Assembly: GCF_026016325.1 (NCBI RefSeq)
Contig: NZ_CP087203.1
Span: 6,262,001-6,326,000, forward strand
Source of the DNA: Pseudomonas sp. B21-056
GTDB lineage: Bacteria > Pseudomonadota > Gammaproteobacteria > Pseudomonadales > Pseudomonadaceae
Length of the DNA stretch: 64,000 nucleotides
Direction: 5' to 3'
This document shows positions 19,001 to 27,242 of this stretch, piece after piece (the stretch's first letter is position 1; each line of letters starts with the position of its first letter). A program made the position numbers and the translations under genes. The notes beneath the pieces were generated by a model. The model was not told the DNA's origin. It made no database searches and was given only the letters and a program-made list of their open reading frames with translations.

Positions 19001-19136
19001 CGGCGGCCATGACCTTCAACGCCACCTTGCGCTCCAGGGAGCGCTGGGTTGCCAGGTACACGCTGGCCATCGCGCCTTCGCCGATCTCGCCGTCGATGTC
19101 GTAGCCAGGGATCTGGATGTTCAGAACGGGGTTCAT
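16023..19136 (-). CDS. ppkA: PpkA, T6SS serine/threonine kinase with C-terminal vWA domain
   Basis: A 1037-aa kinase. The N-terminal kinase domain has catalytic Lys41 (VALKVM), HRDVKPANIL with D133, DFG at 151-153 and GTPSYMSPEQ in the activation segment. A Pro-rich region is followed by one membrane segment near 340-365 (FALAAVAVAVALALGGAGYW). The periplasmic part contains a von Willebrand A domain with a MIDAS motif DTTVS (VVLVVDTTVSMQPYI). It phosphorylates Fha1 in response to TagQRST signalling and triggers T6SS assembly; PppA, encoded next to it, reverses this. Architecture and length match P. aeruginosa PpkA. Confidence 0.95.
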   Translation of the reverse strand: MNPVLNIQIPGYDIDGEIGEGAMASVYLATQRSLERKVALKVMAAALAADPTFCERFLREGKTLARLSHPHTVTIHDIGNVGELYYMAMEYLPNGTLKERIAAGLTPEQGLIYIRQIASALGYAHGLGLVHRDVKPANILFRADGTAVLSDFGIAKSLDDRTQFTQAGFAVGTPSYMSPEQARGQDIDGRADLYALGVVLYEILVGKLPYIGNDALSTALAHLTEPLPELPVHHGRYQEVLRKLLAKDPAERFPDAAALLRALDNLPADSAEATLIRPLPLPVPPQPARDDLAGLTPMSIDIPSGPAQPQSQPQPQPKPTAPPVSPPQRPAAAPPRKTPVFALAAVAVAVALALGGAGYWWLSGDSGKTTKQSVASTASSSKPPVKAPETPLVKSPEAPPVKPPVAPPVNPPVATEADGGQRPLLMAGKKTLFQRVLSKPGAKLAAEPGAAPGKELPAFSVLYVYQRKDVNGSAWVRVGAATDGRSDGWLPAAQLSDWKQSLVLKFTERSGRAPVMFLRQPGEVEKLLANPSNAKNVLLKAQQNREENQQVLALEPAANAVPQNQFYLLPIFDSRESFDENGQPVQLLNVASIDPGNTPRAASNNTPILTANADAFRTAVVLVVDTTVSMQPYIDQVRDVVHELQTRIAERGELDSVSFGLVGFRNSTKKTPGLEYVAKTLITLEQGRDPQRFLDLARQVKASTVSSHSFNEDAFAGVMEAVEGMDWSGYGGRLILLITDAGALRKNDPFATTQMNEAEVRQAALGKQIKIYALHLLSDAGKKTHAGAQSQYRTLTADANPQIGDLYIPVAGADVHKLGERVDEIGTVFADLVHQVRSNKAQAVPQLGAAPSLADKSAAVGYAMHMDFLGRKAASQAPQLVSAWTADRDLTNPALPAFQVCVMLTKLQLNDLQQSLKLIVDAARKTQSSPKDFFQEIASASAYMSRDPSALRKGGNLADGGILGEYLEGLPYRSKSLSMTQDLWLSLSVAEQEDFIDELDSKIRLYETFHNDLANWVRFGDAEPGDALYRVPLSTLP

Positions 19137-19864
19137 GACGGCACCTTCACAACCACCACGGTGATGTTGTCCGGCGCGCCGCGCATCAGCCCCAGGGACA
19201 CCAGGCTGCTGGCGATTTCGCCGGGTTCGTCGTGGCTCAGCACTTCACGGATCTCTTCGTCTTCGACGGTCTTGGTCAGCCCGTCGCTGCACAGCAGGTA
19301 GCTGTCGCCGGGTACCAGCAGCAGCTCGGTCATCGCCAGGTTCAACTGCGCCTCGACGCCGATGGCGCGGGTGACGATGTTGGCCCGTGGGTGCACCCGG
19401 GCTTCGGCTTCACTGAGCAGGCCGCTGTCCTGCAGGTCCTGGACGTAGCTGTGATCCCGGGAGATGCCTTCCAGCATGCCGTCGCGCAGGCGATACAAGC
19501 GGCTGTCACCGGCCCACAGGCACATGCCGCGCAGGTCACGGATGGCGAGTACCACCACAGTGCTGCCCATCATGGTCACGCCACGGTTGGCGGTTTCTTC
19601 CCGCACGGCGGCGTTGACCCGTTGCAGGTCGCTTTGCAGCGCCGCGACGTATTCGTCCAGCGAACGGCCCACGGCAATGTTGCGCAGGCTGTCGACGATC
19701 AGGCTGCTGACGTAGTCGCCCGCCGCGTGCCCGCCCATGCCATCGGCGACCACCCAGAGGCCGTTTTCCGGCAGGTCCAGACACGCGTCTTCGTTGACCT
19801 GACGGACCATGCCGACGTGGCTTTTGCTTGCAGACTTGCAGGCTTTCCCAGCACTTGGACGCAT
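19133..19864 (-). CDS. pppA: PppA, PP2C-type phosphatase opposing PpkA
   Basis: A 243-aa PP2C/PPM phosphatase. Metal-binding motifs are ED in RQVNEDACLD (25-26), DGMGGHAAGD (41-50), a later SDGLTKTVEDEEI and the C-terminal APDNITVVVV. It dephosphorylates Fha1 and allows disassembly and repeated firing of the apparatus. Start and stop overlap or touch those of tagF and ppkA, so kinase and phosphatase are made from one mRNA. Confidence 0.95.
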   Translation of the reverse strand: MRPSAGKACKSASKSHVGMVRQVNEDACLDLPENGLWVVADGMGGHAAGDYVSSLIVDSLRNIAVGRSLDEYVAALQSDLQRVNAAVREETANRGVTMMGSTVVVLAIRDLRGMCLWAGDSRLYRLRDGMLEGISRDHSYVQDLQDSGLLSEAEARVHPRANIVTRAIGVEAQLNLAMTELLLVPGDSYLLCSDGLTKTVEDEEIREVLSHDEPGEIASSLVSLGLMRGAPDNITVVVVKVPS

Positions 19865-20518
19865 CTACACAACACCTTCTTGGCCGAGCAAAAATTGCGC
19901 AAAGTCAGCCGCGGCCGGCAGGCCCTGGCAGCGCATCAAACCGGGCGCGATGCGCTCCGAACCCTGGCCCCACCACAGGCTCGCCCCTTCGCAGGCCGAC
20001 TCGGCCAGGGCACTCATGCGCCGCTGCGGGTCGGTGGCATCGAAGCGATGCAGGCTGGCAAACCGACTGCTCGGGACGCGTGGCAAATACATCGGGCTGC
20101 CGAGGCTTTCCAGTTCCGCACCGAAGGCTTCGAACGTGGCCTCCACGCTCAACGTGTTCAGCAGCAGGTTCTCCACCCGCTCGAACCACTCGTCCCCGCC
20201 GCCGACCACCGACGCCGGGTCCGCGTCAGGCTCCAGCAGCACCGCGACCGTCAGCGGGAAATAGCGCCCGACCCGGTCGATACTCGGCATCACCACCCCA
20301 ACCGCAGCGTCCGGCCCACACACGCCCGGCGCGACCATGAAGCGCCACAGCGGGCTGACCAGATAGGCATCCAGCCAGCGCTCGCCAAGGCTGGTCTGGC
20401 TGGCGAGCAGACCGGCCGCCAGCCACGAATCCCATGGGCCGATAAAGCTCTGGGGCAAACCACGGCTGACGAAATCCCCGCGGCTGGCCAACTTTCCATA
20501 GAAACCCGCTGTACTCAT
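19865..20518 (-). CDS. tagF: TagF, post-translational repressor of T6SS
   Basis: A 217-aa protein of the TagF/BMA_A0400 family, starting MSTAGFYGKLASRGDFVSRGLP, a strongly diagnostic N-terminus. In P. aeruginosa TagF sequesters Fha and blocks firing independently of phosphorylation; in some bacteria it is fused to PppA. Here it is separate but directly abuts pppA (no intergenic base) and overlaps the tssM stop by 4 bp. Confidence 0.93.
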   Translation of the reverse strand: MSTAGFYGKLASRGDFVSRGLPQSFIGPWDSWLAAGLLASQTSLGERWLDAYLVSPLWRFMVAPGVCGPDAAVGVVMPSIDRVGRYFPLTVAVLLEPDADPASVVGGGDEWFERVENLLLNTLSVEATFEAFGAELESLGSPMYLPRVPSSRFASLHRFDATDPQRRMSALAESACEGASLWWGQGSERIAPGLMRCQGLPAAADFAQFLLGQEGVV

Positions 20519-23500
20519 AGCCGCTCCGGCAGGCTGAAACCGCTGAGCACGCGGCTCTTGAACGGGTTGAAGGCGCTGTTGGCCCGCAGCTCATAAGACG
20601 CGCTGGCGTTATCGACCCGCAACCGCAGGTTGAAGCGATCCGGCGAGTTGCCGGCGGTCAGGTCCGATTGCTCCAGCAGCCGGAACCAGGCCCATGGCCC
20701 GTCCAGGGTGATGCCGGAGCGGCCGTTGGAGGGCGGTGGCATGATCGAGACCCGCACCACGCCGATGCTGCCCGGGTTCGGCCACTGCATGGCGGTGGGG
20801 CGGCTCGGGCCGTGGTCATAACTCAACTGTTGGCCGTCGAGATCGAGCAGGAACTGGGTGATGGTCGAGTCCATCGCCACCGGCTTGAGCTCGAAGCGCA
20901 CCATCGGCTGGGTGCCGCCGGAACGGAAGAACGCATCGCGGATGCTCGCCGCGCGCTGGAAGGTCTGCAGCACGCCAGGGGCGATGCCGAGTTTCTGCGC
21001 CGCGCCCGGTTGCCAGCGCCAGGTCGGTGTGGAGGTGTCGACGTAGGGTTGCAGGTACTTGCGGAAGTAGTTGTCCATCACCCCGCCGACGCCGAAGAAC
21101 TGGCCGAAGTCATCGAGGGTCGCGTCCCGCGCACTGCCCGGCGACATCGGATAACGCCCGGCCAGGGACTGGCGGTAAATGTTCACCACTTCGCTGGTCC
21201 AGGCGGCGTTCAGTTGATTGCGCACCCCGCCCATCATGGTGTTGGTGGTGGAGTTGACCACCGACTTGACCAACCCCTGCACCAACGGCGGCTGACGTTC
21301 GGCGTTGAGGCTGACCCGCGTCGCGGCAGCGCTCGCCTGGTTCTTGGCCTCGCCAAGCAAGGCCTCGCCACTGGCGCCGACCATGGCACTGACCTGCACG
21401 TACAGGGCATTCATGTCGGCCAGCAGGCCATCGATGGCCGCCGGTTCACCGTCGTTCTTGCTGACGATGCTGTTGAGCTCGGCAAAGTGCGCCGTGATCG
21501 GATCGTCGCTGGCCTGCGGTGCGTTCTGTGTCGCCTGTTCCTGGCCGAGCAAGCTGCCCAGGCGCTCCTTGAGCTTGTCCACCCCGCCCTCCACCGGCGC
21601 GCCCTGGGCGGCCAGCAGGCGTTCGTCCTGTTGCAGGTCGGTTTCCTTCGCCACCGCCACCAACAGCTTTTTCAACGGCGAGGTCGGCCCGGAAATCACC
21701 CGCAGCACGTCGGCGGCCTGGGCCACGCTGGTGATCGGCACGAAGTCGATATCGGCGAGCAAGGCATCCCATTGCCGCTGGTAGTCCTGGAAATACAGCC
21801 GGCGTACATCGGCGGCCAGGCTGGCGACGTTCTGCTGATCGGCCTCTTCGTGCCCCAGCACCCATTGCTCTTCGGCCAGGGTGCCGGTCTGGCTCAGGCT
21901 GGTAAGCAAAAAGCCCTGGCGGTAACCCTTGACCGTGAAGAACCCGCTCAACGGCTCGCCCAACGGCTTGCCGCTCTTGCGGCTGAACACCAACGCGGCG
22001 TCACGCCCGGCGGCTTCGTTGATGCGGAAGTCCGGGATGCCCTCGGGCAGTTTCTGCCGCTTGATCCGGTCGTAGACACGCTGGGCCACGGGCAGTTGCT
22101 GCAACTGCCGGCGCAGGTCTTCGATCAGCCGCGGGTCCAGCCGCGCAGTGGGTGGGCGCCGCTCGAACAGCGATTGCAAATGCTCGCTCAGGGCCAGCCG
22201 CTGTTCAGCCGGCAAGTCACGGGGCAGGCTGCGATCCCAATCCAGGGCAATCCAGGCTTTGACGAAGTCAGCATCGTAATGCTCGTTGTCGGCGAGCATC
22301 AGGTAGGCCTTCAAGCCTTCGTAGAGGAAATCCGAATTGCCGCCGCTGTGCAGTTGCTCTTCGATGCGCGTCAGCAGACGCGGCGCGAACACCGCGATCA
22401 GCAACTTGCGATAGACGCTGCCGGACTCGGCCTCCAGCATGTCGCCCTGGTACAGGCCCAGGCCCTCGGCCCAATCCGGTGCATCGCCCGCCAGGTGTTT
22501 CACGGCGTTGAGCAACGGCAGCACCGCCAGTACATCGCGTTGTGCGGGGCTGAGGTTCTGCACGGTCTGGCCCAGTGGCGCGACCTTCTGGTCGACCTGG
22601 GCAATGTACGCCTGGTTGGCGCGGTAGCTGACCCACCACAACGTGCCGACCACCAGCACCACCGCCACGGTGGAAGCCAGTACGCCCCGGGCGATCCACT
22701 TGCGCCGACGCTCGACCTTCGGATCGACGCCCACCAGCCCGCGCTCGGCGAAGGCCACGGCAGTGAACAGTTTTTCGATGAAGTAGCTGCGCCCGGTGCC
22801 GGTCTGGCGCGCCAGATGCTGGCGGTCCAGGTTCATGCTCTGGGCCATGGCGCCGATCAGCCGGTCGATCGGGCTGCCTTCCTGGGTGCCGCTGGTGAAA
22901 TACACACCGCGCAGCAGCACACGCTCTTCGAAAGCGTTGGGTTTGAACACGCCGTCGAGGAAGCTTTGCAGGCAATCCTTCAACGCGCCGAACTGCTGCG
23001 GGAAACCGTAGATCAGATCACGTCGCGCCGGATCGCGCTCTTGCTGCAAGCGTTCCACCAGACGGTCGTTGAGGCGCTGCTCGAGGCCGGTGAATTCGCT
23101 TTGCAGGTGCGCCAGCGGGCTGTCGTTGCTCTTGCCATCGTCGAGGGCGAAGGTCATGCCCCAGACCTGGGCGCGCTCTTCCTTGCTCAGGGTGTCGAAA
23201 TACTCCATGAACCCGGGCACCAGGTCGAGCTTGGTCAGCATCAGGTAGACCGGGAAGCGCACACCCAGTTGGGTGTACAACTCCTGGATGCGCAGACGAA
23301 TCGCCGCGGCATGGGCGGCGCGCTCGGCGTCGCTGCCCAGCAGCAGGTCGGACAGGCTGATGGCGATGAACGCGCCGTCAATCGGGCGACGGGCGCGCTG
23401 TTTTTTCAGCAGGCCCAGGAAGCCCAGCCAAGCGGCCTTGTCGATGGTCGCGTCGCTGTCCTGGGTGGTGTAGCGGCCGGCGGTGTCGAGCAGGACGGCC

Positions 23501-24015
23501 TGGTCGGTGAACCACCAATCGCAATTACGGGTACCACCGACGCCGCGCACCGCACCGGCGCCCAACTGCGCAGCGAGCGGGAAATGCAGCCCGGAGTTGA
23601 CCAGCGCGGTGGTCTTGCCCGAGCCCGGCGGGCCGATGATCACGTACCACGGCAGCTCATAGAGGTTACGGCGCTCGTCACCGCCCAGCTTGGCTTTCTT
23701 GAGCAATGCCAGGGCTTCGTCCATGCGCTGGCGCAGGGTTTCGAGTTCTTCGGCCGTGGCGATGCTGGTGGGGTCGGGTGGCGTCTGTGCGGCCAGGCTG
23801 CGCATGACTTCGGCAGCCTGGCGGCGGGCCTGGATGATGCGGAACACGCGGTAGGCGATCCACACCGCGAACACCAGGATGATCAAGGTCCAGCGCCGGC
23901 CTTCGGGCACCAGCCAGTCCAGCAGCGGGCCGACGAACCAGATGATCAGGCTCAGGGCGATCAGCCCCAGCAACGGGATGACCCAGCGGATCATGAAACT
24001 GAAAAACGCCTTCAC
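20515..24015 (-). CDS. tssM: TssM/IcmF, inner-membrane complex ATPase-like subunit
   Basis: A 1166-aa protein. Two N-terminal membrane segments (about 10-30 and 42-58) precede a cytoplasmic domain with an intact Walker A GPPGSGKT (128-135). A third membrane segment follows near 440-460 (VLASTVAVVLVVGTLWWVSY), then a large periplasmic domain that binds TssJ. With TssL and TssJ it forms the trans-envelope channel. Overlaps tssL and tagF by 4 bp each. Confidence 0.96.
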   Translation of the reverse strand: MKAFFSFMIRWVIPLLGLIALSLIIWFVGPLLDWLVPEGRRWTLIILVFAVWIAYRVFRIIQARRQAAEVMRSLAAQTPPDPTSIATAEELETLRQRMDEALALLKKAKLGGDERRNLYELPWYVIIGPPGSGKTTALVNSGLHFPLAAQLGAGAVRGVGGTRNCDWWFTDQAVLLDTAGRYTTQDSDATIDKAAWLGFLGLLKKQRARRPIDGAFIAISLSDLLLGSDAERAAHAAAIRLRIQELYTQLGVRFPVYLMLTKLDLVPGFMEYFDTLSKEERAQVWGMTFALDDGKSNDSPLAHLQSEFTGLEQRLNDRLVERLQQERDPARRDLIYGFPQQFGALKDCLQSFLDGVFKPNAFEERVLLRGVYFTSGTQEGSPIDRLIGAMAQSMNLDRQHLARQTGTGRSYFIEKLFTAVAFAERGLVGVDPKVERRRKWIARGVLASTVAVVLVVGTLWWVSYRANQAYIAQVDQKVAPLGQTVQNLSPAQRDVLAVLPLLNAVKHLAGDAPDWAEGLGLYQGDMLEAESGSVYRKLLIAVFAPRLLTRIEEQLHSGGNSDFLYEGLKAYLMLADNEHYDADFVKAWIALDWDRSLPRDLPAEQRLALSEHLQSLFERRPPTARLDPRLIEDLRRQLQQLPVAQRVYDRIKRQKLPEGIPDFRINEAAGRDAALVFSRKSGKPLGEPLSGFFTVKGYRQGFLLTSLSQTGTLAEEQWVLGHEEADQQNVASLAADVRRLYFQDYQRQWDALLADIDFVPITSVAQAADVLRVISGPTSPLKKLLVAVAKETDLQQDERLLAAQGAPVEGGVDKLKERLGSLLGQEQATQNAPQASDDPITAHFAELNSIVSKNDGEPAAIDGLLADMNALYVQVSAMVGASGEALLGEAKNQASAAATRVSLNAERQPPLVQGLVKSVVNSTTNTMMGGVRNQLNAAWTSEVVNIYRQSLAGRYPMSPGSARDATLDDFGQFFGVGGVMDNYFRKYLQPYVDTSTPTWRWQPGAAQKLGIAPGVLQTFQRAASIRDAFFRSGGTQPMVRFELKPVAMDSTITQFLLDLDGQQLSYDHGPSRPTAMQWPNPGSIGVVRVSIMPPPSNGRSGITLDGPWAWFRLLEQSDLTAGNSPDRFNLRLRVDNASASYELRANSAFNPFKSRVLSGFSLPERL

Positions 24016-25316
24016 TCGACTCCCTCCGCCAATACGGTGATTTCAACCCGACGGTTGCGTGCACGCCCTTCCGTGGTGGCGTTGGACGCCAGTGGTTCGG
24101 TGTCGCTGCGGCCTTCGGCGCTGAAGCGCTCGGGCTGGCCGGTCTTGGCCGACAGAATCTGCAGCACCGACTGCGCCCGCGCTTCGGACAAGGCCCAGTT
24201 GGACGGGAAGCGCAGCGTGGCAATCGGCCGATTGTCGCTGTGGCCGGTCACCAGGACCTGGCCCTTGACCTTGCGCACCGCATCGGCAATGCGCAGCATC
24301 AACGGCTCGAAATCGTCCTTGATGCTGGCGCTGCCCGAGGCGAACAGTTCGTCGCCACGGATGGTCACCACCGAACGGTCGACGGCGTCTTCCACCGCGA
24401 TCCGGTTGGCCCGGATTTCATCAGCGAGGAAACCGGCCAGGCGTGGTCGCTCGACCACTTTCGGCTGCACCACGGGGCGGTCGATGGTCTGCACCGGGAT
24501 TTCGCCCAGGAAGTGGATGTTCTTGAACACCGGTTCTGCATCCGCGGCGAGTTTCATGCGCAGACCGAACAACAGCGCCAGCAGCAAGGCCGCGCCGATG
24601 GCCACGGCGATCCATGGCGGCATGAATTGCGCCAGTCGATCACGCGCCACGGTGACGCCGCGCCAATGGGGCGACAGCTCGCGCTCGTAGTCGCCACGGG
24701 CACTGCGGATCACCGCACTGGTGCGTTCGCGCAGGGCTTCGAGCTGGCTGCGACCGTCGTTCATCACCCGGTAGCGGCCCTCGAAACCGAGGCACATGCA
24801 CAGGTACAACAGCTCCAGCAGGTACAGGCGCTCCCGCGGGCTTTGCAGGCAATGTTCCAATAACTGGAAGACTTTCTCGCCGCCCCAGGCTTCGTTGTGC
24901 ACAGTGATCAACAGGCTCTGCTTGCCCCAGTCACTGGTGCCACCCCACGGCGTGCTCAACACCGCTTCATCCAGCGCGGTGCACAAGGCGTAGCGCGCCA
25001 ACAGCACGTCGTTGCGCACCACGCCCGCCGCCTCGGCACGCTCTTCGAACTGGCGCAGGTAGGCCAGCAGTTGTGCGCGCAGGCTGGCCGGTGCCGGGTG
25101 CGCGATGGTGCTGCGCAGGCGCGTCAGCAGGGCCAGCAGCGGGCCGGCGGCGCTTTCCAGCGGATTGAGGCCCTGGGCCTTGCCGGTCAACACCGGCGCG
25201 GCCGGCATCGACAGCGGCGCGGGTGCGGGCTGAGGGCGACCGGCATCCGGGCGGAACGGATCCGCGCCACGGCCACCGGGCGTTGGCATGAACTGGGTAC
25301 GATCGTCATTGCTCAT
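24012..25316 (-). CDS. tssL: TssL/DotU with C-terminal OmpA-like domain
   Basis: A 434-aa protein. Residues about 50-220 form the cytoplasmic DotU domain (YALCTALDEAVLSTPWG, then LYLCMCLGFEGRYRV), followed by a single membrane segment (IAVAIGAALLLALLFGLRM). The periplasmic C-terminus is an OmpA/MotB-like peptidoglycan-binding domain (VTGHSDNRPIATLRFPSNWA, RNRRVEITVL). This extended form anchors the T6SS in the cell wall. Sits 6 bp after tssK. Confidence 0.95.
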   Translation of the reverse strand: MSNDDRTQFMPTPGGRGADPFRPDAGRPQPAPAPLSMPAAPVLTGKAQGLNPLESAAGPLLALLTRLRSTIAHPAPASLRAQLLAYLRQFEERAEAAGVVRNDVLLARYALCTALDEAVLSTPWGGTSDWGKQSLLITVHNEAWGGEKVFQLLEHCLQSPRERLYLLELLYLCMCLGFEGRYRVMNDGRSQLEALRERTSAVIRSARGDYERELSPHWRGVTVARDRLAQFMPPWIAVAIGAALLLALLFGLRMKLAADAEPVFKNIHFLGEIPVQTIDRPVVQPKVVERPRLAGFLADEIRANRIAVEDAVDRSVVTIRGDELFASGSASIKDDFEPLMLRIADAVRKVKGQVLVTGHSDNRPIATLRFPSNWALSEARAQSVLQILSAKTGQPERFSAEGRSDTEPLASNATTEGRARNRRVEITVLAEGVE

Positions 25317-25322
25317 CGCGGT

Positions 25323-26657
25323 TTATCCTCGGATCGCCCAGAACGCCAGGTTCAGCCCTGGGAACTGGCCGGCAATGTGGAACGCAAAGCCGCCGGAGTT
25401 GCTCAGTTGCTGCCAGTGGTCGCTGCCCCGGTCGAGTTCGTAATAGGTCGATCCGGCGTGGTACGGCAGCTGACGTGGCGCCACCGGCAACGGCAGCAAG
25501 CCGATGCCCGGCAATTGCAGGTTGACCAGATCACGGATGTGCTCCACCGAACCGACCTTGCTCTGCTGGCCGAAACGGCCGCGCAGGGTTTCGGCGGGGA
25601 CGTCGGCGCGCACCACCAGGATGAAACTGGCGTTGTCGAGCAAGGTCTTGTCGGCCAGCATCGCCACGTGGATGCCGTAGGCTTTCTCGACAATCGGAAT
25701 CGGCGTGGCCTTGCTGTCGATCAGCATCGACAAGGCCTCACGCAACGCCTGCATCACCGGCGTAAAACTCAGCACCAGGTCGTCGTGTTGATATGCCGGG
25801 TATTCCTGCGGTCGTCGCCCGGACGCGGTGAAGGTCGAAAACTCTCCAGCCAGGGCCACCAGCTCGCTGTAGAACCGCTCGGGGTGCAGCGGGCTCAACT
25901 GGCTCAGGTGCTGGATCAGCGGCTGGGCGCGGTTGACCAGTTGCAGCAGCATGAAGTCGGCGATCTCCGAAGCGCCACCGGCACCGGACGCCACCACCCG
26001 CCCGGCGAGGGCTTCGCCACGTTGATGGAGCAGGCCCAGCAGTTCGCTGCGAAACGCCGCCAGCGGCTTGGAAGCGACCACGTCCAGCAGCGGCGGGATG
26101 TAGGTGTCGTCGAGCACCAGGGCGCGGTCGGCGCGCTTCTCCTTGATGCGCACCACGCCGACGGCGGCGTAATCGCCGATGCCGTCCTGGGCGGTCAACA
26201 AACGCAGCGCCCGCGAACCGAGGGCCACCGGGGCGCGGTTCTCGAACGGTGCGTTGTCGTCGCGCACTTCACTGACCTGGCTGACGTAGCGCGCAGCGCC
26301 CAGGGGCTCGCCTTCATCGACGGTGTCACGGGCGCCGGCGCGCTTGAGCGGCAGGGCCAGGTACACCAGGCCATCGCGCAGGTTGTCGTCGATGTTCAAC
26401 GGGGTGGGCGCCACGTCGTCCTGGGGGATGTTGAAGGGCGTGCCGTCCGGCAACAGGCCGCGGGCCGAAATGATCGCCAGCTTGCCCTGGGCCAGCAGGC
26501 CCTGGTCGATCAGCAATTCGGAAAAACCCCAGGCACCGGCCGACAGCGGGCGGCTGCGGGCGTCGATGAGGTTTTCCAGGTAACGGTCGTGCTGTTGGAA
26601 GTGCTGCGTTCCGATGAACATGCCTTCCGACCAGACCACGCGATTGTTCCAGGACAT
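25323..26657 (-). CDS. tssK: TssK, baseplate-to-membrane-complex connector
   Basis: A 444-aa protein with the characteristic TssK start MSWNNRVVWSEGMFIGTQHF followed by QQHDRYLE. TssK trimers link the TssFG wedges of the baseplate to TssL/TssM at the inner membrane. Located between tssJ and tssL as in HSI-I, 15 bp after tssJ. Confidence 0.95.
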   Translation of the reverse strand: MSWNNRVVWSEGMFIGTQHFQQHDRYLENLIDARSRPLSAGAWGFSELLIDQGLLAQGKLAIISARGLLPDGTPFNIPQDDVAPTPLNIDDNLRDGLVYLALPLKRAGARDTVDEGEPLGAARYVSQVSEVRDDNAPFENRAPVALGSRALRLLTAQDGIGDYAAVGVVRIKEKRADRALVLDDTYIPPLLDVVASKPLAAFRSELLGLLHQRGEALAGRVVASGAGGASEIADFMLLQLVNRAQPLIQHLSQLSPLHPERFYSELVALAGEFSTFTASGRRPQEYPAYQHDDLVLSFTPVMQALREALSMLIDSKATPIPIVEKAYGIHVAMLADKTLLDNASFILVVRADVPAETLRGRFGQQSKVGSVEHIRDLVNLQLPGIGLLPLPVAPRQLPYHAGSTYYELDRGSDHWQQLSNSGGFAFHIAGQFPGLNLAFWAIRG

Positions 26658-26672
26658 GGGGGCTCCGATTGC

Positions 26673-27179
26673 TTATTGGGCAGGGCTGGATGGGGGAACG
26701 ACGACGTCGCTGCGCACGGCGCGCACATCGAGGCTGATCTGGTATTCGGTGTAGGCGCGCGGCGGCACATTCAACACCGTGCGCCACAACGACTGATCCA
26801 GCTCGCGGTAGCCCACCAGAATGCCAATGTGGCGGGTCGATGGGTCGAGGTCGCGTTGCAGGCTCAACTGCTGGCCGGGCTGGATCAGCACTTCGTCCTG
26901 ATCGATCAGATCGGCGCCCAGGGTCGCCTGGGCCCGCTCGGCCAGGGCGAAATAATCGGAGCGGCCGAAGGTCGCCGCATTCTTCAATTCGAAAATCCGC
27001 ACCCGTACCGGGGCCGGCTGGCCGGTGGCACCGGGGTTGAGACCGTTGATGGCGTGGAAGTGCAGCTCGACGGCGGCGGTATCGGCCTCAGCCTCTTCGG
27101 GCTGGGGTTTGGCCGCATCCTTGGCACACGCCGTCAACAGAAGCGCGGTGGCAACTGCGAGTAAAAACCTGGGAATCAT
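26673..27179 (-). CDS. tssJ: TssJ, outer-membrane lipoprotein
   Basis: A 168-aa lipoprotein with signal peptide MIPRFLLAVATALLLTAC and lipobox LTAC (C18). The mature part is the transthyretin-like TssJ domain (VRIFELKNAATFGRSDYFAL). It anchors TssM to the outer membrane. Separated from fha1 by 63 bp. Confidence 0.93.
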   Translation of the reverse strand: MIPRFLLAVATALLLTACAKDAAKPQPEEAEADTAAVELHFHAINGLNPGATGQPAPVRVRIFELKNAATFGRSDYFALAERAQATLGADLIDQDEVLIQPGQQLSLQRDLDPSTRHIGILVGYRELDQSLWRTVLNVPPRAYTEYQISLDVRAVRSDVVVPPSSPAQ

Positions 27180-27242
27180 CCTGCGTCCTCAATGACGTTT
27201 GAGCTATCCGTTGTTTGTCTGAAGGGTTATGGACAGCGACGC

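Noticed and set aside
15954-19301. Very long plus-strand open frame (1115 aa) opposite ppkA/tagT
   Set aside because: It is the antisense shadow of GC-rich ppkA. The composition is His/Gln/Arg-rich and shows no domain, while the minus strand encodes an unmistakable kinase.
20668-24690. 1340-aa plus-strand open frame opposite tssM/tssL
   Set aside because: Antisense shadow of tssM; no recognisable domain and unnatural composition.
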